Shown here: positions 6,792 through 15,616 of the stretch, piece by piece
How positions within the stretch are numbered: the stretch's first letter is position 1
Layout of the letters: every line of letters begins with the position of its first letter
Source of the DNA: a virus
Direction: 5' to 3' (one strand)
DNA length: 35,645 nucleotides
IMG/VR virus record: IMGVR_UViG_3300017967_000087
Location: 1-35,645 of that record
Program-made: the position numbers and the translations under genes
The notes under the pieces: model-generated
Databases searched by the model: none
Told to the model about the DNA's origin: nothing
The model's input: only the letters and a program-made list of their open reading frames with translations

Positions 6792-7459
6792 AAGTATTTG
6801 TAGGATATGATACTAGAGAAGACATTGCATATCAAGTATGCAAGCACAGCATTATCAGCAAACAACCTAATGCTGATGTGCAACCATTAAAACAACAAGA
6901 ACTAAGAGATGCGGGCTGGTATACACGTCCCGTTGATAAACTAGCGTCTACTGAATTTACGTTTACTAGATTCTTAATACCAGAATTAACCAACTTTGAC
7001 GGTTGGGCGTTATTCATGGACTGTGATATGATATTAACAACCGATATTAAAAAACTTTTCGATCAAGCAGATGACAAATATGCGGTAATGTGTGTTCATC
7101 ATGATTACAAAGTTCAGGAAGGTGTTAAGATGGATGGACAAAAACAAACAGTATATCCACGCAAGAATTGGTCAAGCGTGGTGTTATGGAATTGTGGTCA
7201 TCCTAGCAACAAGGTAGTAACTACTGACTTGATTAACGATCCTGAAACAACTGGAAAATACATGCATCGCTTTAGTTGGCTCAAGGATGAAGAAATCGGC
7301 GAACTTGATCATACATGGAATTACCTAGTAGGTGTGTATGACGATTATGAAAAACCAAACCTAATTCATTATACGGAAGGCGGACCGTGGTTTGAAAATT
7401 ACAGAGAATGTGATTTTGCTGATCTATGGAAAAAAGAACTTTTTGAGATGATGTCCTAA
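6788..7459 (+). CDS. GT8-like glycosyltransferase
   Basis: The 223-residue protein begins with KVFVGYDTRED, typical of GT-A nucleotide-sugar enzymes found in marine phages. It has a clear DxD motif, FMDCDMILTTDI (DCD at 78-80), for metal and nucleotide-sugar binding. Later segments (SSVVLWNCGH and the LDHTWNYLVG stretch) match the pattern of GT8-like proteins. The sugar donor is unknown. It starts on an ATGA overlap with paralogue 1 and ends one base before paralogue 2, so a GT-A enzyme is placed between two GT-B-like proteins in the same operon. Confidence 0.82.
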   Translation: MKVFVGYDTREDIAYQVCKHSIISKQPNADVQPLKQQELRDAGWYTRPVDKLASTEFTFTRFLIPELTNFDGWALFMDCDMILTTDIKKLFDQADDKYAVMCVHHDYKVQEGVKMDGQKQTVYPRKNWSSVVLWNCGHPSNKVVTTDLINDPETTGKYMHRFSWLKDEEIGELDHTWNYLVGVYDDYEKPNLIHYTEGGPWFENYRECDFADLWKKELFEMMS

Positions 7460-7460
7460 T

Positions 7461-8237
7461 ATGAAAGACTACTCATTAGAAGAAGCACTTGTTATTGGAT
7501 CAGGAAACAAATTAACCACGGATCCGGATGATACTTCAAAACCTTTGGTAGTAAGAGGAGTTATTAAAAAGGATCATGTAAACAAGTGTATTGAAATGGG
7601 GAGAGATTTTTACTACATTGATACAGGATACTTGGGTAATTTTCCGAGCAAGGGCAATCCTGGAGGTAAGAAACTTTGGCATAGAGTAGTCAAGAATGAA
7701 AATCAACATTCTAAAATTAGAGAAGTTCCTGCTGATAGATGGCAACAACTATTAGAACAGGATCCTACACTAGAATTTAAGGGTTGGAAAGATCACAGTA
7801 AAAAAATATTACTTGTAATGCCTAATCCTAAAGCCTGCAAGTATTATAATGTAAACTACGATGACTGGGTCAAGGATACACAAGAACAGATAGCGAATAC
7901 AACAAAAATGGAAGTTGAAGTTAGGATTAAAGGATCTAGATCAGAAAGAAATAAGGGTTATACAATATTTGATGCACTAGATAGTGGAGTTCATACTACC
8001 GTAGCATTTAATAGCATAGGTGCATTGGAATCAATAGTTCATGGAGTTCCTGCTATTGTATCCGTTCCTTGCTGTGCAACACCATTAGCAGGAAGCACCA
8101 TAGAAAATATTATTAATCCTCACAAGCCGGATAAGAAAACAATAGAAAAACAGTGCATGAGTCTTGCATATGGCCAATTTACTATGGATGAAATTTTAAA
8201 TGGCAAGGCATACGAATTGACGGAAAGGTATTCATGA
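7461..8237 (+). CDS. Capsule-synthesis/GT-B C-terminal-half-like protein, paralogue 2
   Basis: 258 aa, closest in layout to paralogue 1. It shares FYYIDTGYLGN, WHRVVKNENQH, AFNSIGALESIVHGVP and LAYGQFTMDEILNG in the same order. Similarity runs over nearly the full length, which points to tandem duplication followed by divergence. The Gly/Pro-rich GVPAIVSVP region is like a GT-B donor-site loop. Function probably glycosyl transfer; acceptor and donor unknown. It overlaps the next gene by ATGA. Confidence 0.6.
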   Translation: MKDYSLEEALVIGSGNKLTTDPDDTSKPLVVRGVIKKDHVNKCIEMGRDFYYIDTGYLGNFPSKGNPGGKKLWHRVVKNENQHSKIREVPADRWQQLLEQDPTLEFKGWKDHSKKILLVMPNPKACKYYNVNYDDWVKDTQEQIANTTKMEVEVRIKGSRSERNKGYTIFDALDSGVHTTVAFNSIGALESIVHGVPAIVSVPCCATPLAGSTIENIINPHKPDKKTIEKQCMSLAYGQFTMDEILNGKAYELTERYS

Positions 8238-9352
8238 AACTTCTAATCAACGATAAAGAAATTGCCCATTTCCTAAATTATCATATGGAAATTTTTGAAA
8301 AGGTAAAGTTAAAAAAGACAGTAACTTGGACCAATCTTGAAGCATTCAAGGAAGATTTTTATGAAAAGATGAATAGCAAAAAGGTGCAAGGAAAGAAAGC
8401 CAAGCACTATTTTAATGATGATCAGAAAGCAAAATTTGCAGATAAACTTAGAAAGGCAATTATAAGAGACGTAGATCTTTATCGAGAAGAAGCGAGAGAA
8501 TACATTAGATCAAAGAGAGAATACAATTTCCATAAGATACACAATAACATTGAAACTATTATTGAAAAAATAGGAATCGACAAAATATTTGATTTGTATA
8601 AAAAAAGCAAATATAAAAATTTTGTAAAAGGAACTGGCCTAACACTTGATCCTAACGCACAAATGATGCGCCGAAAGGATTTTAATTCTTATACTGAAGA
8701 TGCTCTCATAAGAAATACTGTGGGCAATGAAGAATTATTAGTAACCAAGGTAGACAATAACTATCCCATGTGGTTCATTGATAGTGGTTATACAAACTTC
8801 TTGGAACCCAGCAAAAAGTGGCATAGACTAGTTAGGAACCATTTACACTACGGAGATTACTTTGATGCTCCGGCATATAGATTAGAAAATTTTGCAAAGT
8901 TTCCTGTGCCTTGGAGAAAGAATGGTGATACCATCTACATCATAGAACCAGGGCCTTTTGCTGCTGGCATATTCCATTGCGATCTTGCTACATGGAAATA
9001 TGATGTGGAAGCAGAATTGAGAAAATACACTGACAAGAAAATTAAATTCAGAGAAAAGAAACCACTAAGAGAAAGAACAAGACTGTTTGACGAATTACTA
9101 AATGAGGATTATCATTGTGTTATCAGCATTAATAGTAATGCAGCAACCGAAGCAATATGGGCTGGAATACCTGCAATTACACTAGGCAAGCACATTACTA
9201 ATCCGGTGACTAGAAACAAGTTAAGTGATATAAATGATTTATATTATGGTCCTTTGGGTCAATGGCTATGCATGCTAAGTTATTCACAGTTTACAAAAGA
9301 AGAACTAATGAATGGAACAGCACACAGAATAATTAAGAAATATCATGTCTAA
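8234..9352 (+). CDS. Capsule-synthesis/GT-B-like protein with helical N-terminal extension, paralogue 3
   Basis: 372 aa. The C-terminal part matches the family: WFIDSGYTNF, WHRLVRNHLHYGD, INSNAATEAIWAGIP and LSYSQFTKEELMNG. Before it is an extra region of about 150 residues, strongly charged and predicted helical, rich in Lys and Glu, which its neighbours lack. The extension could be an oligomerisation, acceptor or partner-binding domain; I do not recognise it. It overlaps the next gene by 8 bases. Family relation is strong by motif order; biochemical role is inferred. Confidence 0.6.
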   Translation: MKLLINDKEIAHFLNYHMEIFEKVKLKKTVTWTNLEAFKEDFYEKMNSKKVQGKKAKHYFNDDQKAKFADKLRKAIIRDVDLYREEAREYIRSKREYNFHKIHNNIETIIEKIGIDKIFDLYKKSKYKNFVKGTGLTLDPNAQMMRRKDFNSYTEDALIRNTVGNEELLVTKVDNNYPMWFIDSGYTNFLEPSKKWHRLVRNHLHYGDYFDAPAYRLENFAKFPVPWRKNGDTIYIIEPGPFAAGIFHCDLATWKYDVEAELRKYTDKKIKFREKKPLRERTRLFDELLNEDYHCVISINSNAATEAIWAGIPAITLGKHITNPVTRNKLSDINDLYYGPLGQWLCMLSYSQFTKEELMNGTAHRIIKKYHV

Positions 9353-10280
9353 GATTACAGCAGTAGCATATTACGGAGGAATACCAGCAAGGAATAATAA
9401 TCCTGAAAAGCCTCTAATACTAGATAACTTTTTAGCAGGAGTAAGATCCTGCGGAGATGAAGGAATCGCACATAGAGAAATGCAGGCTATACCGTGCGAT
9501 GTTGCCCTTATACAAGGATTCGTTCACGAGGACGGTAAGAGAGGAGTTCCACATCTTACACTAAGACAAAATGCAATTGAAATGCAAAAAAGAAATGGTA
9601 AGAAATCATTAATAGTTGATAGCAATCTTTTCCTGTTTGCAGATCCAGGTAACACAAAAAGATATTTGCGTTATAGTTTTGATGGAGTTTTTCCTACAAC
9701 AGGATTTTACTTTGACAAGGACATAGATCCTTTAAGATGGCAACAGATTAGCAGAGATCTTAATTTACAACTAAAGCCTTATAGAACACAGGGAAATCAT
9801 ATTGTTGTATGTTGTCAACGAAACGGTGGTTGGTCAATGAAGGGAATGCCTGTTGTTTCCTGGCTGAGAGATACTCTTACAAAACTAAGAGCATTTACAG
9901 ACAGACCGATCATAGTAAGAATACACCCGGGCGATAAAAAATGGCGAACATGGTTTGATTTAAAAATACTAAACGAATTTAAAAATGTTACACTGAGTCA
10001 AAAGCATATCAGAGAAGATCTTGTAAATGCTTGGGCCAGTGTAGTTTATAATAGTTCTCCTAGTATTGCTAGTGTAATTGATGGTGTTCCTACGTTTGTT
10101 ACTGATCCGGATGTAGAAATAAGCCAATCCAATGGTGTTTGCAACACCAATCTAAAAAGAATAGAAGATCCAAAACTCTACGATAGGCAGGAGTGGGTTG
10201 AAAAATTATCAATGTGTCATTGGAACTTTGACGAATTGCGTGACGGAAGAGCCTGGAAATTTTTTAGGCAGTATGTCTAG
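9345..10280 (+). CDS. GT-B-like protein, divergent paralogue 4
   Basis: 311 aa. It keeps the C-terminal block (VYNSSPSIASVIDGVPTF) and the closing MCHWNFDELRDG, plus a basic PIIVRIHPGDKKW strand that resembles the HP-containing motif of capsule GT-B enzymes. It has lost the VDTGY and WHRxVKN blocks. The N-terminal part has KITAVAYYGGIPAR, unlike the others. It is a more distant member of the same set. Its stop codon is intertwined with that of the convergent minus-strand gene: both stops lie in the palindrome CTAG. Confidence 0.55.
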   Translation: MSKITAVAYYGGIPARNNNPEKPLILDNFLAGVRSCGDEGIAHREMQAIPCDVALIQGFVHEDGKRGVPHLTLRQNAIEMQKRNGKKSLIVDSNLFLFADPGNTKRYLRYSFDGVFPTTGFYFDKDIDPLRWQQISRDLNLQLKPYRTQGNHIVVCCQRNGGWSMKGMPVVSWLRDTLTKLRAFTDRPIIVRIHPGDKKWRTWFDLKILNEFKNVTLSQKHIREDLVNAWASVVYNSSPSIASVIDGVPTFVTDPDVEISQSNGVCNTNLKRIEDPKLYDRQEWVEKLSMCHWNFDELRDGRAWKFFRQYV

Positions 10281-11128
10281 GCCTTAAACTGTTGCCAATA
10301 TGGTTCGGTTCTTGGAACCTTCAAATCATCTCTTTTACTCATACCTAATTGTTTTCTTCCACCCTTAAGATGATCTAGCCATGCTCCCCATTCGCTGTTG
10401 ATGAGTGGATGACCTTCTCCTCTGCTCATACCAGGCTTGGGTCTTAGGTCCTCTAAACTTGCTGCCCAGTTGTGTTGATTCATTTGAGGAAATTTAATTC
10501 TTACACAATCAAAGACAAAACTGTCGTGCCATTCAGCCATTGTAAATATTCCTCCTTGGCTTTCTGCTTGATCGTATACTCTTTGAAATTCAGCAAGAAA
10601 CTTTTGTGTTTCTGGTGAAGTTAAATGCATTGCATACAGTCCACACTCTGAATATTTTCCTCTTCTTCCTAGGAAACATAGTTCTTGTTTTCCAGGTAAC
10701 ATTCTACCTAATTCTTTTTCACTTATTGCACTATGGCAAAATGTATCAGCATCCATCCACATTAACCATTCAGTATTACATTCCTTGGCGCATGCAAATA
10801 TGGAATAAACTTTATGAGCAAATCTAATGGCATGCCATTTGAAACCCTTACCTGAATCTTTTCTTTTGCTTCGTATAGGATCAGAACTAACATCGCCGTT
10901 AGCCTTGGGAACATTCTTCCATCTTGTTTTAAATTCAACTAGTTCAGGACTTGCCTGATGAAGATCTTTTACTATTAGATTGGGTGCAGTTTCCTCTACT
11001 TCACAGTCTTCTGCATACACATATAACTTTACAGTCTGTGGCCATTTTTCTAAAAATGATTTGATCATTCTTTTTCCATACAAATCATAACCTGCCTTAT
11101 GAAATGTTGTTACTACTGAAACACTCAT
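10277..11128 (-). CDS. GT-A type glycosyltransferase-like protein
   Basis: 283 aa on the minus strand. It starts SVSVVTTFHKAGYDLYGKRM, with an FAHKVYSIFAC helix and WLMWMDADTF, where DAD (126-128) is the metal-binding DxD of GT-A enzymes. A later AEWHDSFVFDCVR motif recurs in the protein at 16516 (KEWHDGYIFDRVC), so the two are paralogues separated by more than 5 kb and on opposite strands. Donor and acceptor are unknown. Its ATG overlaps the stop of the upstream minus-strand gene (TAATG), showing translational coupling. Confidence 0.75.
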   Translation of the reverse strand: MSVSVVTTFHKAGYDLYGKRMIKSFLEKWPQTVKLYVYAEDCEVEETAPNLIVKDLHQASPELVEFKTRWKNVPKANGDVSSDPIRSKRKDSGKGFKWHAIRFAHKVYSIFACAKECNTEWLMWMDADTFCHSAISEKELGRMLPGKQELCFLGRRGKYSECGLYAMHLTSPETQKFLAEFQRVYDQAESQGGIFTMAEWHDSFVFDCVRIKFPQMNQHNWAASLEDLRPKPGMSRGEGHPLINSEWGAWLDHLKGGRKQLGMSKRDDLKVPRTEPYWQQFKA

Positions 11129-11526
11129 TAAATTTTACTCCACTGATGGCAATCACCTAATTGAGCAATTGCATTGTAACCTAGTTGATAGAGCCTTGCT
11201 GTATCTGTTCTCGGTATCACTGTATTTCCTTCAATAAACAAATCAGGTCCAGGATTAACCAATAAAGGAACAAAGTCTTCGAAGGTATTTACTTTATCTA
11301 AATCAAAAAATATTGCACTTAATTTTCTTAAATCATATGTTGATTTGACTGTAGGTCTATATATTAAATTTTTTGCCCTTAGGGTATCTTCTTTGTATCC
11401 ATTCCAGAATACTGTGTTAAAAATTTCTAGTATACTATGCATATGACCAAACCCCTCTCCTACTACCAGAGCATCTATTGGAGGATTTTTCATATTTTTG
11501 GCAATTCTTTTTTGAAATTTGTTCAT
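11128..11526 (-). CDS. Unknown protein, first gene of minus-strand pair
   Basis: 132 aa; I do not recognise a family. It starts with a basic helix, then a beta-strand and glycine turn (DALVVGEGFGHMHS) that looks like the start of a Rossmann-type fold, later a FFDLDKVNTFEDFVP stretch and a C-terminal LYQLGYNAIAQLGD. It may be a small partner of the downstream GT-A-like enzyme. It is preceded by a minus-strand late-type promoter and is coupled to the next gene by TAATG. Confidence 0.65.
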   Translation of the reverse strand: MNKFQKRIAKNMKNPPIDALVVGEGFGHMHSILEIFNTVFWNGYKEDTLRAKNLIYRPTVKSTYDLRKLSAIFFDLDKVNTFEDFVPLLVNPGPDLFIEGNTVIPRTDTARLYQLGYNAIAQLGDCHQWSKI

Positions 11527-11548
11527 AATAATTCATTAAATACTACTA

Positions 11549-11556
11549 TATTTATT
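11549..11556 (-). promoter_or_regulatory. Late-type promoter element, minus strand (AATAAATA)
   Basis: On the minus strand AATAAATA matches 7 of 8 bases of the late core. It is 23 bases before the ATG at 11526, so a short leader is expected. It sits in the 39-base gap between divergent genes and would drive the two minus-strand genes. Confidence 0.55.
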
Positions 11557-11565
11557 GAGGATTCT

Positions 11566-12423
11566 ATGAAGTTTAAAATTTTTCGCGAACACGGTGCTCT
11601 TAATAGTCCGGAAGTTTTTGATGCGTTTGAAAAGGGATTAATTGCAGCAGGGCATCAAGTCGTTAAAGATGGCGAAGATGTCGGAGTTATTTGGTCAGTG
11701 TTGTGGAACGGAAGAATGGCTCCTAATCAACAAATTTATGAAAGATATAGAAAATACAATATACCAGTCATAATCATAGAAGTCGGAAATCTTAAGAGAA
11801 ATAAGACATGGAGAATTTGTCTAAATCATATTAATGGACTTGGTGTATTCGGTAATGATACTGATCTAGATACTGACAGGCCAAACAAGTTAGGCATCAA
11901 ACTAAAGCCGCTCAATACCAATAGAAAGCAATCAATACTCATAGCAACACAGCATAATAAGAGTTTGCAATGGGTAGGAATGCCATCAATGGACATATGG
12001 TTAACAAGGTTAATAGATGGTATTAGAGAAAGGACGGATATGCCCATATACATTCGACCGCATCCTAGATCTCCAATGCCGGGCATCGAACACGAATTTA
12101 AAAATGTATATAGACAAACTCCACAGAAGATTAACGGAACCTACGATGATTTTGATATTGGGTATGATTATCATGTTGTAATTAATCATAACAGCGGAGT
12201 TCCCATTCATGCAGCCATTGCTGGCACACCCGTGATTTGTGATGAAAGCAGTCTTGCTTATCCAGTGTCGGATAATATTGAAAATATTTTAAATCCAACA
12301 TTACCAGAAAGAGACGATTGGCTGATTAGGCTCACCCACACCGAATGGACCTTGGGAGAAATATCCAAGGGAATACCTATAAAAAGATTAGAATCTCTAA
12401 TAAAAAAGCAAGTTAATTCTTGA
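11566..12423 (+). CDS. GT-B-like protein, divergent paralogue 5
   Basis: 285 aa. Readable blocks are DIWLTRLIDGIRERTDMPIY, a basic IYIRPHPRSPMPG motif, VVINHNSGVPIHAAIAGTPV and a closing THTEWTLGEISKG. The RPHPR and NSGxxxxAAxxGTP pattern is what one sees in capsule/Kdo-type GT-B enzymes. This member therefore supports the functional call for the whole set. I chose the ATG at 11566, with GAGG at 11557-11560; an upstream ATG at 11437 lies within the opposite-strand gene and would add a membrane-like segment that paralogues lack. Confidence 0.6.
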   Translation: MKFKIFREHGALNSPEVFDAFEKGLIAAGHQVVKDGEDVGVIWSVLWNGRMAPNQQIYERYRKYNIPVIIIEVGNLKRNKTWRICLNHINGLGVFGNDTDLDTDRPNKLGIKLKPLNTNRKQSILIATQHNKSLQWVGMPSMDIWLTRLIDGIRERTDMPIYIRPHPRSPMPGIEHEFKNVYRQTPQKINGTYDDFDIGYDYHVVINHNSGVPIHAAIAGTPVICDESSLAYPVSDNIENILNPTLPERDDWLIRLTHTEWTLGEISKGIPIKRLESLIKKQVNS

Positions 12424-12448
12424 TCTTTTGCCCTAAACGTAGTATACT
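12420..12448 (+). promoter_or_regulatory. Sigma70-like promoter TTGATC-N17-TATACT
   Basis: The -35 TTGATC (12420-12425) and -10 TATACT (12443-12448) are 17 bases apart. The -10 ends 6 bases before the ATG at 12455, so +1 should fall at or next to the A of the ATG. No Shine-Dalgarno sequence lies in between. It would drive the unknown gene and uvsW. Confidence 0.65.
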
Positions 12449-12454
12449 GTATTA

Positions 12455-13639
12455 ATGAAAAATAGTTTTTACATCGAAGATATATTTTTAGAATTTATGA
12501 CCTATGTGGATCATAATACATTTCGCATGCAGTATCAGGATAGATCCGCAGCATACAGTTTTTACACCACCATAATTAATAATGGTGACCTAACACAAAA
12601 TCAAGGAAACTATATTCTTAAAATTCTATACAAGTATAGAAATGTTGTCAAGCCACACATGGAATATGAAACTGAATTAGAAAATCCAAACTGGAAAAAA
12701 CCATTTAGGGTGATTGACAATACCAAAAGCATATGGATTGAAGAAGATAATGATAAAGCATTATGGGTATGCTTAAAATTTCCTTATCAATTTAAGGACA
12801 CGTTCGATGTTGAATTTAAGGGCTGGCAAGATTTTTACGGATCAAAGTCAGTATGGGATAGAGAACGTAAACTTAGAAAACTGTATCTCTATGATTTCAA
12901 TATCATACAGATTAATGAATTTGTTAAGGAACAGGGATTTGAAATCGATGAAACTTTTTCAGAAGCAGTTTCATCGGTTGAAGAGATATGGCAAAATTCA
13001 GAAACTCTGCAGAAAAGATCAGTAATAGAAAATGGTGTAGTATTAAAGAATGCACCCGAGGATGCATTGGAATATTTTGAATCCAAGAAAACTGGTAATG
13101 TTGCTAATGATTTGTTTTTGGCAAAATCCATGGGATATCTTTTGGATAAAAATCCTCATACCATAGTTGAAAAAATTGCTGCAACCAACTCAAATTCTTT
13201 CTGGATAAAAACTAATAAGGAATTTTTGGAACTGTGTTATTCCGTTGAAGGAAAAATTTGTATCATTCTCGATAGAACATCGGACAGTCTTAACTGGATT
13301 AAATCACTAGCAGAATCAATAGATCAATACGGTTTTGAAAGAACGGACTTTAGGGTATGCTTTAGAACGAGTAATACTAATGACGCAGATTTTAATAAAT
13401 GGGTAAGTGAAAACAAGTTTGGAGGAAAAATCAAGGATGCTAAGTTCTTGATCTTCCAACATAAACCAGCAAAGTGGTTGTTCAAAGACAAAAGTGATGT
13501 TATAATATATGCAAGTAATAATTTGTATCCTGCTACAAACTCTACTGCAAGGGCACTTATACAGTATCATCCTTGTGTAATTTTTGTAGGAGACATACAA
13601 CCAACTAATAGTAAGGAAAACACAGTTGTCGAATTGTAA
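12455..13639 (+). CDS. Large unknown protein coupled to UvsW
   Basis: 394 aa; family not recognised. Features: an N-terminal region with FRMQYQDRSAAYSFY, many aromatic residues (FKGWQDFYGSKSVWDRERKLRKLYLYDF), and a C-terminal half with alternating beta-like hydrophobic strands (KICIILDRTSD, FLIFQHKPAKW, VIIYASNNLYPATNS, PCVIFVGDI) that looks like a Rossmann or P-loop-like fold without a visible Walker A. This might be an inactive NTPase-like domain, but that is speculation. It has its own sigma70-like promoter, and uvsW starts inside its last codons, so it probably works with UvsW in recombination or replication. Confidence 0.8.
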   Translation: MKNSFYIEDIFLEFMTYVDHNTFRMQYQDRSAAYSFYTTIINNGDLTQNQGNYILKILYKYRNVVKPHMEYETELENPNWKKPFRVIDNTKSIWIEEDNDKALWVCLKFPYQFKDTFDVEFKGWQDFYGSKSVWDRERKLRKLYLYDFNIIQINEFVKEQGFEIDETFSEAVSSVEEIWQNSETLQKRSVIENGVVLKNAPEDALEYFESKKTGNVANDLFLAKSMGYLLDKNPHTIVEKIAATNSNSFWIKTNKEFLELCYSVEGKICIILDRTSDSLNWIKSLAESIDQYGFERTDFRVCFRTSNTNDADFNKWVSENKFGGKIKDAKFLIFQHKPAKWLFKDKSDVIIYASNNLYPATNSTARALIQYHPCVIFVGDIQPTNSKENTVVEL

Positions 13640-15080
13640 GTTAATAATAAAGGATGAAGTAAACGTTAAGTTTGAAGGACTTGCTGTTGAAACACGCAGG
13701 AAGATAGTTAATAAACTTAAATATGATCTTCCCTATGCTCGACACATGCCTGCATTTAAATTAGGAAGATGGGATGGCACAGTAAGTTTCTTTGGCATTG
13801 GTGGTAATGGGTTTCTTGCACATCTTGATGTTGCTCTTCCGATAGTTGAAAACGATGGATACGATATAGAAGTTATTGATCAACGAGAACATCATACATT
13901 TGATTTTAAGAAGATAGGTGAAAATTATTGGGCAGATCAAGGAAAGGTATGGCCGCAAGGGCATCAACTTGCTGGACAACCTATCGTGCTTAGAGACTAT
14001 CAGTATGACGTTGTTAATCAATTCCTAGAAAATCCACAGAGTCTACAGGAGGTTGCAACCGGTGCTGGTAAAACTATTACAACTGCTACCCTTTCGCATT
14101 TATGTGAGCCTTATGGCCGCACAATGGTTATTGTTCCGAACAAGAGCCTTGTTGTTCAAACTGAGGAAGATTATAAAAACCTAGGGTTGGATGTTGGTGT
14201 TTACTTCGGAGATCGAAAAGAATTAAATCACACGCACACCATCTGCACATGGCAAAGCCTTAATGTTCTTGATAAGAAAAGTTATGACAGCGATACCCTA
14301 ACACTCGCAGAGTTCACGGAAGATGTTAGAGCAATTATAATTGACGAAGTGCATCAAGCAAAAGCAGATGTTCTTAAAAAACTACTCACGGTTAATTTTA
14401 GAAATGCTCCCATACGTTGGGGATTGACTGGAACTGTTCCTAAGGAGAAATGGGAATTCCAAGGGATACTTGCCAGCATAGGACCCGTAATTAATAATGT
14501 GTCCGCACATGATTTACAGGAAAAAGGTGTGTTGGCAAAACTTGATATTCAGATATTACAAACAAAGGACATTGAAGAGTTTAGAAACTATCAAGAAGAA
14601 TACACTTGGTTAGTGACTGATGAAAAACGATTGGAATATATTAGCAAGCATGTTAGCAAGGTTGCCAAGAATGGTAACACACTTGTGCTAGTAAACAGAA
14701 TCGATACGGGTAATAAACTGCTCAAGAATATACCCGATGCAACGTTTATTAAGGGAGATGTAAAACTTGACGAGCGTAAAGAACAGTATGACGAAATTAA
14801 GACATCGGATGGAAAAATTATTATCGCAACATATGGAGTGGCCGCTGTGGGTATTAACATTCCGCGTATTTTCAACCTTGTTCTTATTGAGCCTGGCAAG
14901 TCTTTTGTCCGCGTCATTCAATCTATAGGAAGAGGAATACGTAAAGCAGAAGATAAGGATTTTGTTCAGATTTGGGATATAACATCAACGTGTAAGTATG
15001 CCAAGAGACATTTAACAGAGAGGAAAAGATACTACAGGGAGGCAAAATATCCTCACACTGTAACTAAGGTGGATATATGA
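13626..15080 (+). CDS. uvsW: UvsW superfamily 2 helicase
   Basis: UvsW unwinds branched DNA and R-loops and helps switch T4 replication from origin-dependent to recombination-dependent. Length 484 aa (T4 503 aa). The N-terminal small domain includes FKLGRWDGTVSFF. The helicase motifs are: Q-like LRDYQYDVV, Walker A ATGAGKT (144-150), DEVH (240-243), LTGTVP, and motif VI QSIGRGIRKAED. A TTG at 13626 is the most likely start: it has AAGGA at 13613-13617 and gives the expected N-terminus; no ATG is near. It overlaps the previous gene by 14 bases, and the methyltransferase begins on its stop (ATGA). Confidence 0.95.
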   Translation: MSNCKLIIKDEVNVKFEGLAVETRRKIVNKLKYDLPYARHMPAFKLGRWDGTVSFFGIGGNGFLAHLDVALPIVENDGYDIEVIDQREHHTFDFKKIGENYWADQGKVWPQGHQLAGQPIVLRDYQYDVVNQFLENPQSLQEVATGAGKTITTATLSHLCEPYGRTMVIVPNKSLVVQTEEDYKNLGLDVGVYFGDRKELNHTHTICTWQSLNVLDKKSYDSDTLTLAEFTEDVRAIIIDEVHQAKADVLKKLLTVNFRNAPIRWGLTGTVPKEKWEFQGILASIGPVINNVSAHDLQEKGVLAKLDIQILQTKDIEEFRNYQEEYTWLVTDEKRLEYISKHVSKVAKNGNTLVLVNRIDTGNKLLKNIPDATFIKGDVKLDERKEQYDEIKTSDGKIIIATYGVAAVGINIPRIFNLVLIEPGKSFVRVIQSIGRGIRKAEDKDFVQIWDITSTCKYAKRHLTERKRYYREAKYPHTVTKVDI

Positions 15081-15616
15081 AAATAAGTAACGAAACAAAA
15101 ATCAAACACAAAGTAAAATACACATCTACTACCAGCGGAACACGAGAACACTTTCTAAGTGATATTGTAAAGAATAATAATTTAAAACTCGGTGCCGAAG
15201 TTGGAGTTAGGACAGGCAGAACAACATTTCATATTTTAGATAACAATCCAATGTGTGAAATGTATGCCATTGACAAGGACATCGCACAATTTTTTAATGA
15301 CACGGTAAAAGAAAAATACGGACATAGATTAAAAGTATACGAAGTTGACAGCAGGGTGGAACCTGAATTCGTTGCAGATCAGAGTTTGGATTTTTTCTTT
15401 ATTGATGCATCACACACATACAAGAATGTTGTAAAAGATATAAACGCCTGGATACCAAAACTAAAGGACGACGGTTGGATGATGGGTCATGACATAGACT
15501 ACCCATCTGTTGAAGCAGCAGTCATGCAAACTATTGGCTTCTATGAAGTTGGTCCTGATAATGTTTGGATTGCAAAAAAGGATAAAATTTATCCAGGTTT
15601 ACAGGAGAATAAATGA
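15077..15616 (+). CDS. Class I methyltransferase (Methyltransf_24-like)
   Basis: 179 aa. Motif I is LGAEVGVRTGRTT at about residues 37-49; motif II EMYAIDKD; motif IV region LDFFFIDASHTYKNVVKDI, the DASHxYxxVxxDI pattern that typifies the Methyltransf_24 group often seen in polysaccharide gene clusters. The target is probably a sugar or cofactor-linked glycan but is not shown. It starts on an ATGA overlap with uvsW and ends with another ATGA overlap, so accessory modification genes follow the helicase in the same transcript. Confidence 0.85.
   Translation: MKISNETKIKHKVKYTSTTSGTREHFLSDIVKNNNLKLGAEVGVRTGRTTFHILDNNPMCEMYAIDKDIAQFFNDTVKEKYGHRLKVYEVDSRVEPEFVADQSLDFFFIDASHTYKNVVKDINAWIPKLKDDGWMMGHDIDYPSVEAAVMQTIGFYEVGPDNVWIAKKDKIYPGLQENK

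Noticed and set aside
11437-11565. Upstream extension of the GT-B-like paralogue 5
   Set aside because: It would run through the divergent minus-strand gene and its promoter, and paralogues lack the added segment.
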